Shown in pieces: positions 51,050 through 59,142 of a DNA stretch of 64,000 bases. The notes under the pieces are model-generated. The model was not told the DNA's origin, searched no databases, and saw nothing but the letters and a program-made list of their open reading frames with translations. The DNA comes from Sphingobium sp. Leaf26. Lineage in GTDB: Bacteria; Pseudomonadota; Alphaproteobacteria; Sphingomonadales; Sphingomonadaceae. The DNA is taken from assembly GCF_001421665.1 (NCBI RefSeq), contig NZ_LMKV01000029.1:165188-229187 (forward strand), read 5' to 3'. How positions within the stretch are numbered: the first letter of the stretch is position 1; each line of letters begins with the position of its first letter. Position numbers and translations under genes: made by a program.

Positions 51050-51246
51050 TGTCAAGGTTCCCCGCCTCAGGCATGACGGCGGGGCTAAGACGGGAAGCCG
51101 GTGGTGCCTTTACGGGCAGAATCCGGCGCTGCCCCCGCAACTGTAAGCGGCGAGTGGCGGTTCCATTTCGTGTCACTGAGCTTCGCACAAGGCTCGGGAA
51201 GGCCGGAACCACCGCGATGACCCGCAAGCCAGGAAACCTGCCTTCG
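51050..51246 (+). promoter_or_regulatory. Cobalamin (AdoCbl) riboswitch
   Basis: The conserved blocks occur in order: GGGAAGCCGGTG, then AATCCGGCGCTGCCCCCGC with AACTGTAAGCGG, then TCACTG, GGGAAGGC, CGATGACCCG and the B12 box AAGCCAGGAAACCTGCC (51227-51243). The aptamer appears complete. It precedes the DUF1852-MesD genes by about 300 bases, so cobalamin should switch off this cobalamin-independent methionine synthase. No intrinsic terminator with a U-run is visible right after it. Confidence 0.95.
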
Positions 51247-51298
51247 GCGCCATAACGTTCCTCGGACGGGGGTTCCTCCGGTGGATCGCGCTTGAAGC

Positions 51299-51330
51299 GT
51301 GGCCCGCAGTCTATGTGCCGTCCGGGCCAC
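51299..51330 (+). promoter_or_regulatory. Hairpin downstream of the riboswitch
   Basis: GTGGCCCG (51299-51306) pairs with CGGGCCAC (51323-51330). It could be part of the riboswitch expression platform, but it lacks a U-run. Confidence 0.35.
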
Positions 51331-51389
51331 CCTGCCCTTGCGCGTTCTTCCTTCGACCCTGCCGCCAGGCCAAAGCAGGTGATCGGTCG

Positions 51390-51481
51390 ATGTTTGCAAT
51401 TCTATCCAGTTCGTTCGCCCATCAACGAATGCGTCCGCGCGCCGTGTCGCCGGGCTGAGCCCCGCCTGACGCGACGCGCGG
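51390..51481 (+). promoter_or_regulatory. Leader with 22-codon ORF ending inside a nested hairpin
   Basis: ATG at 51390 opens a 22-codon ORF (MFAILSSSFAHQRMRPRAVS, then PG) that ends with TGA at 51456-51458. The stop lies exactly in the three-base loop of GGGC-TGA-GCCC (51452-51462). That hairpin is enclosed by CCGCGCG/CGCGCGG arms (51435-51441, 51475-51481). AGGTGAT precedes the ATG. Ribosome position on this ORF could decide folding ahead of the mesX start at 51547. It is possibly a leader peptide; expression is unproven. Confidence 0.4.
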
Positions 51482-51546
51482 CAACCCCAGACCCATTCCG
51501 AACCATATAACGGCCGGCGTTCGCGCCAGGCCGAAGGAAATCTTGC

Positions 51547-52638
51547 ATGCCTGCAACACGCCCCAATCCCACCCTGCCACGCATCGCCTCCGCCGCGACG
51601 CCGGCCTCCGCGATCCGGCGGCCTTCAGGACAGTCGGCCCTGACGAACGACGATCTCACATTCTCCATCAGGAGCATTCGCTTCGACGAAGAGTATCAGC
51701 CCTTCGACAATACGCGGATCACGACGAACTTCGCCAATCTGGCCAGAGGCGAGCATCGTCAGGAAAACCTGCGCAACGCCCTGAAAATGATCGACAACCG
51801 CTTCAACGATCTGGCGGATTGGGACAATCCCGATGGAGATCGCTACGGTGTCCAACTCGACATCATTTCAGTCGAGATCCATATTGCCGCCGCCGGCGCT
51901 CGCGCCGCCTTCCCGATGATCGAGATTCTCAAGACGAGCATCATCGACCGGAAAACCGATACGCGCATCGACGGCATCGTCGGGAACAATTTCTCCTCCT
52001 ACGTGCGCGATTATGACTTCAGCGTGCTGCTGGCAGACCATAACGAGGGACGAGCCGCATTCGCGACGCCGGACAGCTTCGGCGATCTGCACGGCAATCT
52101 GTTCCGACATTTCCTGACCTCGCCTGCGTACAAGGAGAATTTCAGCAAGCCTCCCGTCATCTGCCTGAGCGTATCGAGCAGCAGGACCTATCATCGCACG
52201 GAAAACCGACACCCCATATTGGGGATCGAATATCGGCAGAGTGAATATTCCTCGACCGATGAATATTTCGGCAAGATGGGCCTGAAGCCACGCTATTTCA
52301 TGCCGCGCGGCAGCGTGGCACCCATGGCCTTCTACTTCACTGGCGACCTGCTGAGCGACTACGCCAGCCTTGAACTCATCAGCACCATCAGCGCGATGGA
52401 GTCATTCCAGAGGATCTACCGGCCGGAAATCTACAACGCCAATTCGGCGGCAGGACAATGCTTTCGGCCCAGCCTGAACCATCAGGACTTCTCGTCCACC
52501 CGGATCCTCTACGACCGTGAAGAGCGCAACCGCCTCGCCATCGAGCAGGGCAGGTTCGCGCAAGAGCATTTCATACGGCCGTACCAGGCCGATCTGGATC
52601 GATGGTCCGCCAGCTTCAGATCCAGCCACCCCCTCTGA
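51547..52638 (+). CDS. mesX: DUF1852 protein (MesX), partner of core methionine synthase
   Basis: This 363-aa cytoplasmic protein matches DUF1852 strongly: LTFSIRSIRFDEEYQPFDNT, NFANLARGEHRQENLRNALK, MIDNRFNDLADWDNPDGDRY and VQLDIISVEIHIAA are hallmark segments. Published genetics (Price et al. 2021) showed that MesD synthases need a DUF1852 protein and oxygen, but neither 5-methyltetrahydrofolate nor cobalamin. The chemical role and methyl source are not settled as far as I know. AAGGA lies eight bases before the ATG. mesD follows after 26 bp under the same riboswitch. Confidence 0.92.
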   Translation: MPATRPNPTLPRIASAATPASAIRRPSGQSALTNDDLTFSIRSIRFDEEYQPFDNTRITTNFANLARGEHRQENLRNALKMIDNRFNDLADWDNPDGDRYGVQLDIISVEIHIAAAGARAAFPMIEILKTSIIDRKTDTRIDGIVGNNFSSYVRDYDFSVLLADHNEGRAAFATPDSFGDLHGNLFRHFLTSPAYKENFSKPPVICLSVSSSRTYHRTENRHPILGIEYRQSEYSSTDEYFGKMGLKPRYFMPRGSVAPMAFYFTGDLLSDYASLELISTISAMESFQRIYRPEIYNANSAAGQCFRPSLNHQDFSSTRILYDREERNRLAIEQGRFAQEHFIRPYQADLDRWSASFRSSHPL

Positions 52639-52664
52639 CAAGACAGAACACAAGGTCATCCATC

Positions 52665-53693
52665 ATGAAAAGACTATTGCCCACTTCGACTGCCGGCAGC
52701 CTGCCCAAGCCTTCCTGGCTTGCGGAGCCAGAGAAGCTCTGGTCGCCCTGGAAACTGGAAGGCGAGCATCTGGTCGTCGGCAAGCAGGACGCCCTGCGCC
52801 TTGCCGTGGACGATCAGCGACATGCCGGCATCGATATCGTCGGTGATGGCGAACAGACCCGCCAGCATTTCGTCACGACATTCATCGAGCATCTGAGCGG
52901 CGTCGATTTCGAAAAGCGCGAGACCGTCAGGATTCGTAACCGCTACGATGCGAGCGTCCCGACGGTTGTCGGCGCGGTCGGGCGCCCTAATCCGGTCTTC
53001 GTCGCCGATGCCCGCTATCTGCGTGCGCAGACCGATCAACCGATCAAGTGGACGCTACCGGGTCCGATGACGATGATCGATACGCTCTATGATGCCCATT
53101 ACCGCAGCCGGGAAAAGCTCGCCTGGGAATTCGCCACGATCCTCAATCAGGAAGCCAGGGAATTGGAGGCCGCAGGCGTCGACATCATCCAGTTCGACGA
53201 ACCGGCGTTCAACGTGTTCTTCGAAGAGGCCAACGACTGGGGGATCGCCACACTGGAGAAAGCCGCCGAAGGGCTGCAATGCGAAACGGCCGTCCACATC
53301 TGTTACGGTTACGGCATCAAGGCGAATACGGACTGGAAGAAGACCCTGGGATCGGAATGGCGGCAATATGAGCAGACTTTCCCCAATCTTCAGAAGTCGA
53401 AGATCGATATCATCTCGTTGGAATGCCACCACTCCCGCGTGCCGCTGGACCTTATCGAACTCATCCGGGGCAAGAAGGTGATGGTCGGAGCGGTCGACGT
53501 CGCAAGCGACACCATCGAGACGGCGGACGAGGTCGCAGACACGCTGCGCAAGGCATTGCAGTTCGTGGATGCCGACAAGCTCTATCCCTCGACCAACTGC
53601 GGCATGGCGCCGCTGTCCCGCAGCGTGGCCAGAGGCAAGTTGAACGCGCTGGGTGCTGGCGCGAAGATCGTCCGGGAAGAACTCGCGGCCTGA
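52665..53693 (+). CDS. mesD: Core methionine synthase, MesD family (MetE C-terminal-domain type)
   Basis: This 342-aa protein corresponds only to the catalytic half of MetE and lacks its N-terminal folate-binding domain. The start TSTAGSLPKPSWL is the MetE core opening. Zinc and homocysteine residues are visible as His/Cys in AVHICYGYG, Glu/Cys in ISLECHHS and Cys in PSTNCGMAPL. It should methylate homocysteine to methionine with help from the DUF1852 partner. The cobalamin riboswitch upstream implies use when B12-dependent MetH is short of cofactor. No flavin reductase gene lies beside it. Confidence 0.92.
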   Translation: MKRLLPTSTAGSLPKPSWLAEPEKLWSPWKLEGEHLVVGKQDALRLAVDDQRHAGIDIVGDGEQTRQHFVTTFIEHLSGVDFEKRETVRIRNRYDASVPTVVGAVGRPNPVFVADARYLRAQTDQPIKWTLPGPMTMIDTLYDAHYRSREKLAWEFATILNQEARELEAAGVDIIQFDEPAFNVFFEEANDWGIATLEKAAEGLQCETAVHICYGYGIKANTDWKKTLGSEWRQYEQTFPNLQKSKIDIISLECHHSRVPLDLIELIRGKKVMVGAVDVASDTIETADEVADTLRKALQFVDADKLYPSTNCGMAPLSRSVARGKLNALGAGAKIVREELAA

Positions 53694-53733
53694 CATCAGG
53701 CCGGCGCCCACCGCCTATGGCGACCAATCCTCC

Positions 53734-53774
53734 GGGCCTGTCCGGGAACCGCCTGGATGCCGGGCAGGCCCTTT
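53734..53774 (+). terminator. Terminator of the mesX-mesD operon
   Basis: GGGCCTGTCCGG pairs with CCGGGCAGGCCC, with one bulge, and is followed by TTT. Confidence 0.7.
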
Positions 53775-53829
53775 GTGCTGCTGATCGCATCTGGCGATCA
53801 CAGCCAGTGGGAAAAGACATTGGCAGTTA

Positions 53830-53846
53830 TTGCGAATTATTCTTAA
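53830..53846 (+). promoter_or_regulatory. Fur-box-like site upstream of DUF2061 gene
   Basis: TTGCGAATTATTCTTAA fits the Fur inverted repeat TTGAGAAT-n-ATTCTCAA with two mismatches. It lies 26 bases before the ATG of the small membrane gene, within an AT-rich stretch. Confidence 0.45.
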
Positions 53847-53871
53847 TTATGCTGCAACAAGGAGACGCCCC

Positions 53872-54108
53872 ATGTCGCTCGACCTCATCAAGACCGGTAC
53901 CTACCTCGCCATCCACCTGACGGTCGGTTTCACCGTGGCCTATCTGATGACAGGGTCGGTCGCGCTCGCCGGCGGCATCGCGCTGATCGAGCCGGTGATC
54001 AATGCCGTCGCCTTCTTCTTCCACGAACAGGCGTGGAAGAAGATACAGGCCCGTCCACCGCGCGAAGGCGCCCGCAAATGGGTCCGGGAGCAGGCGGTGT
54101 TCGCGTAA
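53872..54108 (+). CDS. DUF2061 membrane protein
   Basis: This 78-aa protein has two helices (YLAIHLTVGFTVAYLMTG, ALAGGIALIEPVINAVAFFFHE) and the basic tail HEQAWKKIQARP typical of DUF2061. Function is unknown. AAGGAGA precedes the ATG at 53872; 14 in-frame codons upstream overlap the Fur-like site and are not used. The possible Fur box suggests iron control. Confidence 0.83.
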   Translation: MSLDLIKTGTYLAIHLTVGFTVAYLMTGSVALAGGIALIEPVINAVAFFFHEQAWKKIQARPPREGARKWVREQAVFA

Positions 54109-54144
54109 AGCTGTCCAACTCGCTGTCGCAGTTTGCGGACCGGT

Positions 54145-54813
54145 TCACTTCGCCGGCTTGCGATTGAGGCCGATCAGCCAGGGCTTCACCCCACGCGAAG
54201 GTTTGGGCGTGCCGTCCAGCCGCCGTGCGCGCAGGATGGCAATGGGCTTGACGATCATCTGCCCGCGCATCGGGCCAGACCCGCAACAGGTCGGCACGGC
54301 CAGAATCTTGCCCACCACATCCATCCCGCCGACGACATGGCCGAAGGCGGCGTAACCGATGTAATCGCCGCGCGCGTCCATATTGGGAGTGGCGCCGATG
54401 GTGATGAAGAAATTGCCCATCGCCGAGTTGGGCCGATTGGGTCGCGCCATCGACAAGGTGGCGTTGAGATGAAGGATGCCGGTCTGCGTCGTCGGCTCAT
54501 GCGGGATCGGCGGGAGCGAGCGGCGGGCATCGGTGTCGATACCGCCCTGGATCAGACCATATTTGGGATCGCTCTTGCGTCGCGCCGCGCGATAGAAGGT
54601 CACGCCATCAAAGCGGCCGTCATCGACATAGGTAAGGAAATTGGCCGAGGTCCGCGGCGCCCGCTTCTGATCGACCGCAACGATGATCGTACCGACCGAG
54701 GTCTCGATTGCGACGCGAGTGAAACCGGGCGTCGGCCGATTGGCGGGAAGGGCGAAGGCCATGGCAGGCACAAGGCCGACGAGCAGGCAGAGCAGACGCA
54801 AGAAAAACGACAT
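54145..54813 (-). CDS. Peptidyl-prolyl cis-trans isomerase, cyclophilin type, exported
   Basis: This 222-aa protein has a signal peptide (MSFFLRLLCLLVGLVPAMAFA) and a cyclophilin domain: VAIETSVGTIIVAVDQKRAP, FDGVTFYRAARR, NSAMGNFFITIGATPNMD and YAAFGHVVGGMDVV. It catalyses proline isomerisation, probably in the periplasm. The usual catalytic Arg aligns with FYRAAR. A Cys pair (PTCCGSGPM) near the end is unusual. The ATG at 54813 starts the signal peptide. Confidence 0.9.
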   Translation of the reverse strand: MSFFLRLLCLLVGLVPAMAFALPANRPTPGFTRVAIETSVGTIIVAVDQKRAPRTSANFLTYVDDGRFDGVTFYRAARRKSDPKYGLIQGGIDTDARRSLPPIPHEPTTQTGILHLNATLSMARPNRPNSAMGNFFITIGATPNMDARGDYIGYAAFGHVVGGMDVVGKILAVPTCCGSGPMRGQMIVKPIAILRARRLDGTPKPSRGVKPWLIGLNRKPAK

Positions 54814-54907
54814 CGGCGCAGCCCTACAGAGCCGGCAACCCCTGCGCAACCGAGGCGCATTGTCAAATACAGGCTGTGAAGGCGCAGGCTTCCTGCCGAA
54901 GCAAGGG

Positions 54908-54982
54908 TGGTGATCCCAACGGGATTCGAACCCGTATCGCTGCCGTGAAAGGGCAGTGTCCTAACCGTTAGACGATGGGACC
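54908..54982 (-). tRNA. tRNA-Glu (anticodon TTC)
   Basis: On the minus strand a complete cloverleaf of 75 nt is seen. The acceptor starts GGTCCCA, and the D arm contains TCTAACGGTTAGGA. The anticodon stem is CTGCC-CTTTCAC-GGCAG with TTC in the loop, and the T arm is ACGGGTTCGAATCCCGT. The 3' end GGGATCACCA has encoded CCA. It lies between recJ and the cyclophilin gene. Confidence 0.96.
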
Positions 54983-55082
54983 ACATGCTGCGCTGAGTGG
55001 CCAGCGCTGCGAAGCGAAGGCGCAATTAGGCGGGGACGGCGAAACGGTCAACCCCCTTTGCGCAAGAAAAATGCAATCTTTT

Positions 55083-56849
55083 TCAATCGGCCCAGGCGGC
55101 ATCCTCCAGATGCAGTTCGGCGGTGGGACGGCTGCTCCAATCGTCGATCTTTACCTTCCCCGCGACCCATAATTTACGGTCGTAGGGCGCAGCCAGGATC
55201 GCCTGCCCCATGTCGCTTTCCGCCTTGCGGAAGGCTATGGTCTTGATCGACCGGCCATCCATGCCCGCCATGACGGCGCGCAAATGGCCGTTGCCGACCA
55301 CGTCGGCCTTCACCACCCGCATGGGGCCAGCGGCGATCAGGGGCGCGGGCCAGCCGGCGCCATAAGGACCGCCCTGTTCGATCGCGGCGACGAAATCCGG
55401 GTTGACGCCAGCGGGCGCGAGTACCGCGTCGATCAGCAGCGCGCGATCGTCACGCGCCCTGGCGACGGCAGCGGACAGGCGATCGTCCAGATAGTCCGCG
55501 AGCGCATCGATCCGGTCCGCCGCAACGGTCAGGCCCGCCGCCATGGCATGGCCGCCGCCCGCGACCAGCAGGCCGCTATCCTTGGCCGCCAGCACCGCCG
55601 CGCCAAGGTCTACGCCGGATATGGAGCGGCCCGACCCCTTGCCCACGCCATCGTCGTCGACGGCGATGACGATGGCGGGGCGGCCGGCCTTTTCCTTGAT
55701 CCGGCCAGCGACGATGCCGATGACGCCGGGATGCCAGCCTTGCCCCGATATGATGGCGACGGCACGGTTGCCCTGCGCGGCAACCAGTTCTTCCGCCTGT
55801 TCCTGCACCGTCGATTCGATCGCGCGACGTTCTTCATTATAGTGATCGAGCTGGGCGGCGATACGCGCGGCCTCGTCCGGGTCTTCCGTCGTCAGCAGAC
55901 GCACGCCAAGATCCGCCTGACCAACCCGGCCGCCAGCATTGATACGCGGACCGAGCGCAAAGCCGAGATCATGGCAGAGCGGCGCACGGGTCAGCCGGCT
56001 GGCGTCGATCAGCGCGGCAAGGCCGACATTGTTCCGCTTCGCCATGACCTTAAGCCCCTGCGCCACGAAAGCGCGGTTGAGGCCGCGTAGCTGCGCCACG
56101 TCCGCGACCGTGCCCAATGCGACGATGTCGAGCAGGTCGAGGATATTGGGCTTGGCCCGGCTGGCGAACCAGCCGCGTGCATCGAGCGCCTTGAGCAGGC
56201 GCGCGCCCAGCAGGAAGGCGACGCCGACCGCCGCCAGATGGCCGTGGACGGCGGCGTCGGGATGCTCGTCCAGCCGGTTGGGGTTGACCAGCGCGAAGGC
56301 TTCGGGAAGCTGGGTCGCGCATTTATGATGATCGACCACGACGACATCGACGCCGGTCGCCTTGGCCATCGACAGTGCCTCGAACGCCTGCGCGCCGCAA
56401 TCGACGGTGACGATCAACGTAGCCCCCTCCCCCGCCAGCCGCACCAGCGCCTCGCCCGAGGGGCCGTAGCCCTCCATCAGCCGGTCGGGGATATAGGGTT
56501 TCGCGCCGAGGCCAAGGTCGCGCAGCAAACGGATCAGCAACGCCGCGCTGGTCGCGCCATCCACATCATAATCGCCGAAGATGCGCACATCCTCACCGCG
56601 CTGGACGGCATCGGCGATCCGTTCGGCCGCGACGTCCATATCGCGAAACAGGCTGGGATCGGGCATGAAGGCGCGAATGGTCGGGTTGCGATGCGCCTCG
56701 ACCGCGTCGCGCGGGCAGCCGCGCGCCAGCAGCAATTGCGTCACCAGATCGTCGGGCAGATAGGAAGGATCGCGAGCATCGGCATTGCCCCCCCGCCAGC
56801 GCCAGGGCTGGCCGGACAGGGATCGCGAAATATTGAGCGCAAATGTCAT
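55083..56849 (-). CDS. recJ: Single-stranded-DNA-specific exonuclease RecJ
   Basis: This 588-aa DHH-family 5'-3' exonuclease acts in recombinational and mismatch repair. The metal motifs are IFGDYDVDGATSAALL (~93), VDCGAQA, VVVDHHKCATQLP (the DHH motif, ~172) and, in the DHHA1 domain, GSGRSISGVDL with GGGHAMAAGL. Length and motif order match RecJ. The ATG at 56849 begins MTFALNISRSLSGQPW. It is divergent from tamA. Confidence 0.95.
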   Translation of the reverse strand: MTFALNISRSLSGQPWRWRGGNADARDPSYLPDDLVTQLLLARGCPRDAVEAHRNPTIRAFMPDPSLFRDMDVAAERIADAVQRGEDVRIFGDYDVDGATSAALLIRLLRDLGLGAKPYIPDRLMEGYGPSGEALVRLAGEGATLIVTVDCGAQAFEALSMAKATGVDVVVVDHHKCATQLPEAFALVNPNRLDEHPDAAVHGHLAAVGVAFLLGARLLKALDARGWFASRAKPNILDLLDIVALGTVADVAQLRGLNRAFVAQGLKVMAKRNNVGLAALIDASRLTRAPLCHDLGFALGPRINAGGRVGQADLGVRLLTTEDPDEAARIAAQLDHYNEERRAIESTVQEQAEELVAAQGNRAVAIISGQGWHPGVIGIVAGRIKEKAGRPAIVIAVDDDGVGKGSGRSISGVDLGAAVLAAKDSGLLVAGGGHAMAAGLTVAADRIDALADYLDDRLSAAVARARDDRALLIDAVLAPAGVNPDFVAAIEQGGPYGAGWPAPLIAAGPMRVVKADVVGNGHLRAVMAGMDGRSIKTIAFRKAESDMGQAILAAPYDRKLWVAGKVKIDDWSSRPTAELHLEDAAWAD

Positions 56850-56988
56850 GCAATTGCTCTAGACCGCGCGACGTCATGAGGGAAGCACGGCAAATCATGT
56901 CGCGAACGGAACCGTCGCAACCCCTTGGGCGTATTGCCTCTTTGCAGGGCATGTGGAATGTCCGGCGCGAAAGGGGCATCGCGATTTC

Positions 56989-59142
56989 ATGAGCAGACGG
57001 CAGGCCATTCATGTCCGGCGTATATTGGCCGTGGCGCTGATGACGGCATCGCCTCTACCGTTGATGGCACAAACGCAGTCCGCACCCGACTCCAGCCTGC
57101 CTTATGAAGCGACGCAGGATGAAGAGCCGATCCTGCCCGAAGACCAGTTCGAGGCGCGCCTGCCGAAGGTGCCGGCCAAAGTTCCGGGCGAGTCTCAGGC
57201 AAGTGGGCAGGCCCCTGATTCCAATGCGCCCCTGCCTTCGATCGATAGCTGGATCGACCAGCAGATGCCGCAGCAATCGAGCGCGCCCGCGGAATTGCCA
57301 CCAGCGACCGATCCGGTCGAGGAGCAGGAACTGGCGCAGCCGCTGCCGCCGCCCGACAGCGTGACCGTGCCGGCCAATGTCGCGGCAAACCAGGACCCCG
57401 ATACCAAGCTGCCCGACATACGCTATGCCACAGGCATCGAGGGGTTCGGCAAGACCGGGCTGGAGGATGAATTTCGCGGCGCATCCGCGCTGATCGATGG
57501 GAAGGGCGAGGCGGAAACCGCCGCAATGGTGCAGGCCCGCGCGCAGGAGGACGAGAAGCTGGCGACCCGCCTGCTCTATTCCGAAGGCTATTATGACGCG
57601 ACGGCGCTCGCCAGTCTGGACCAGACCGGTGACGGGACTTTGAAAGCCATCATCTCCGTGACGCCGGGCAAGCGGTACAAGATCGGCGATATCGTCATCA
57701 CCGCCGACCAGACCGTTCCACCCGATCTGGTACGCAACAGCCTGCCATTGAAAAGCGGCGATTATATCATCGCTACGCTGGTGGAAGGTGCTGAAGCCAA
57801 TGTGGCGCTGAAATTGCCCGAAAATGGCTATCCTTTCGCCAAGGTGGGCGAACGCGACATATTGCTCGATCCCGCGACGGTGACGGGCGATTATACACTG
57901 CCCGTCGAAGTCGGCCCGCGCGGCACCTTCCGCAAGATCGTCACGTCCGGCGAGAAGCAGGCATTCGGCGCCGACCATATGGAGGTCATCAAGCGCTACA
58001 AGCCCGGCCAGATCTATGACAGCCGCAAGGTGGACGACCTGCGCAAGGCGCTGGTGGCGACTGCCCTTTTCTCCAGCGTGTCGGTGGAACCGGTGCGCAC
58101 CGGCGAGGCCGGACCGGACGGTACCGAATATGTCGACCTGATGGTCGAGCAGGACGCCGGGCCGCCGCGCACACTGGCGGGCGAAGCGGGTTATGGCACC
58201 GGACAGGGCTTCCGCGCGGAGGGGACATGGACCCATCGCAACATGTTCCGGCCCGAAGGTGCGCTGATCCTGGGCGCGATTGCGGGCACGCAGGAACAGG
58301 GCGCGTCGGCGACCTTCCGCCGGTCCAATGCGGGCAAGCGGGACAAGACATTCCAGACCGGCATCACGCTCAATCACCAGAATTACGATGCCTATGAGGC
58401 GTTTACGGCGGGCCTGAATGTCGGCTGGTCGCGTCAATCGACACCGATCTTCCAGAAGCGCTGGACCTACAGCTATGGCGCGGAAATCCTGCTGACCAAC
58501 GAGCAGGTGGTGACTGACCTGCTGACGGCGGACAAGACACGGCGCACCTATTTCATCGGCGGCCTGCCGGTGCAGATCGGTTATGACCGGTCCAACGACC
58601 TGCTCAACCCGACCAAGGGATTCCGCGCCAATGTGCGCGCCGAACCGGAAGGATCGTTGCAGGGTAATTTCTCGCCCTATCTGCGCGCCAGTTTCGACCT
58701 GACCGGCTATTATCCGGTGTCGGACAGCCTGGTCATCGCGGGCCGGGCGAAGGTGGGCACCATCAGCGGCGTCAGCCGCGAGGATGTCGCGCCATCGCGG
58801 CGCATCTATGCCGGTGGCGGCGGATCGGTGCGCGGCTTCGGCTATCAGGAACTGGGACCGAAGGACGCGAACAACGATCCGGTCGGCGGTCGGTCCGTCA
58901 ATGAATTCGCGGTCGAGGGCCGCTATCGCTTCGGCAATTACGGCGTCGTCGCCTTTGTCGATGCCGGTCAGGTCTATGAAAGCTCCATGCCCAAATTCGA
59001 TGATATGCGCTATGGCGTCGGCATAGGTGGCCGTTTCTATACCAACTTCGGTCCGTTCCGCGCGGACATCGCCATGCCGATCAACCGGCAACCGGGCGAA
59101 TCCAAATTCGCTCTCTATATCGGCATCGGACAAGCCTTCTGA
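56989..59142 (+). CDS. tamA: TamA-like Omp85 outer-membrane assembly protein
   Basis: This protein of about 717 aa has an export signal (VRRILAVALMTASPLPLMAQ). It continues with a ~110-residue Pro/Asp/Glu-rich linker, POTRA repeats (~150-370, e.g. GKRYKIGDIVITADQ and YKPGQIYDSRKVDDLRKAL) and a 16-strand barrel with the conserved RIYAGGGGSVRGFGYQELGP lid-lock region. It ends in LYIGIGQAF. With TamB it inserts outer-membrane proteins or moves phospholipids. The linker before POTRA is longer than in E. coli TamA. Its stop TGA shares an A with the tamB ATG. Confidence 0.92.
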   Translation: MSRRQAIHVRRILAVALMTASPLPLMAQTQSAPDSSLPYEATQDEEPILPEDQFEARLPKVPAKVPGESQASGQAPDSNAPLPSIDSWIDQQMPQQSSAPAELPPATDPVEEQELAQPLPPPDSVTVPANVAANQDPDTKLPDIRYATGIEGFGKTGLEDEFRGASALIDGKGEAETAAMVQARAQEDEKLATRLLYSEGYYDATALASLDQTGDGTLKAIISVTPGKRYKIGDIVITADQTVPPDLVRNSLPLKSGDYIIATLVEGAEANVALKLPENGYPFAKVGERDILLDPATVTGDYTLPVEVGPRGTFRKIVTSGEKQAFGADHMEVIKRYKPGQIYDSRKVDDLRKALVATALFSSVSVEPVRTGEAGPDGTEYVDLMVEQDAGPPRTLAGEAGYGTGQGFRAEGTWTHRNMFRPEGALILGAIAGTQEQGASATFRRSNAGKRDKTFQTGITLNHQNYDAYEAFTAGLNVGWSRQSTPIFQKRWTYSYGAEILLTNEQVVTDLLTADKTRRTYFIGGLPVQIGYDRSNDLLNPTKGFRANVRAEPEGSLQGNFSPYLRASFDLTGYYPVSDSLVIAGRAKVGTISGVSREDVAPSRRIYAGGGGSVRGFGYQELGPKDANNDPVGGRSVNEFAVEGRYRFGNYGVVAFVDAGQVYESSMPKFDDMRYGVGIGGRFYTNFGPFRADIAMPINRQPGESKFALYIGIGQAF

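Noticed and set aside
50814..51227. 137-codon minus-strand ORF across the cobalamin riboswitch
   Set aside because: It is explained by the structured, GC-rich aptamer sequence and has no recognisable protein features.
51435..51490. Second known riboswitch (SAH or SAM type) before mesX
   Set aside because: The conserved nucleotides of SAH, SAM-I, SAM-II and SAM/SAH aptamers that I can recall are not present in order, so it is described only as a leader hairpin.
56908..56935. GGAAC-N17-CGTATT before tamA as a general-stress EcfG promoter
   Set aside because: The usual form is GGAAC-N16-CGTT. Both spacing and the -10 element are off, so it is not supported.
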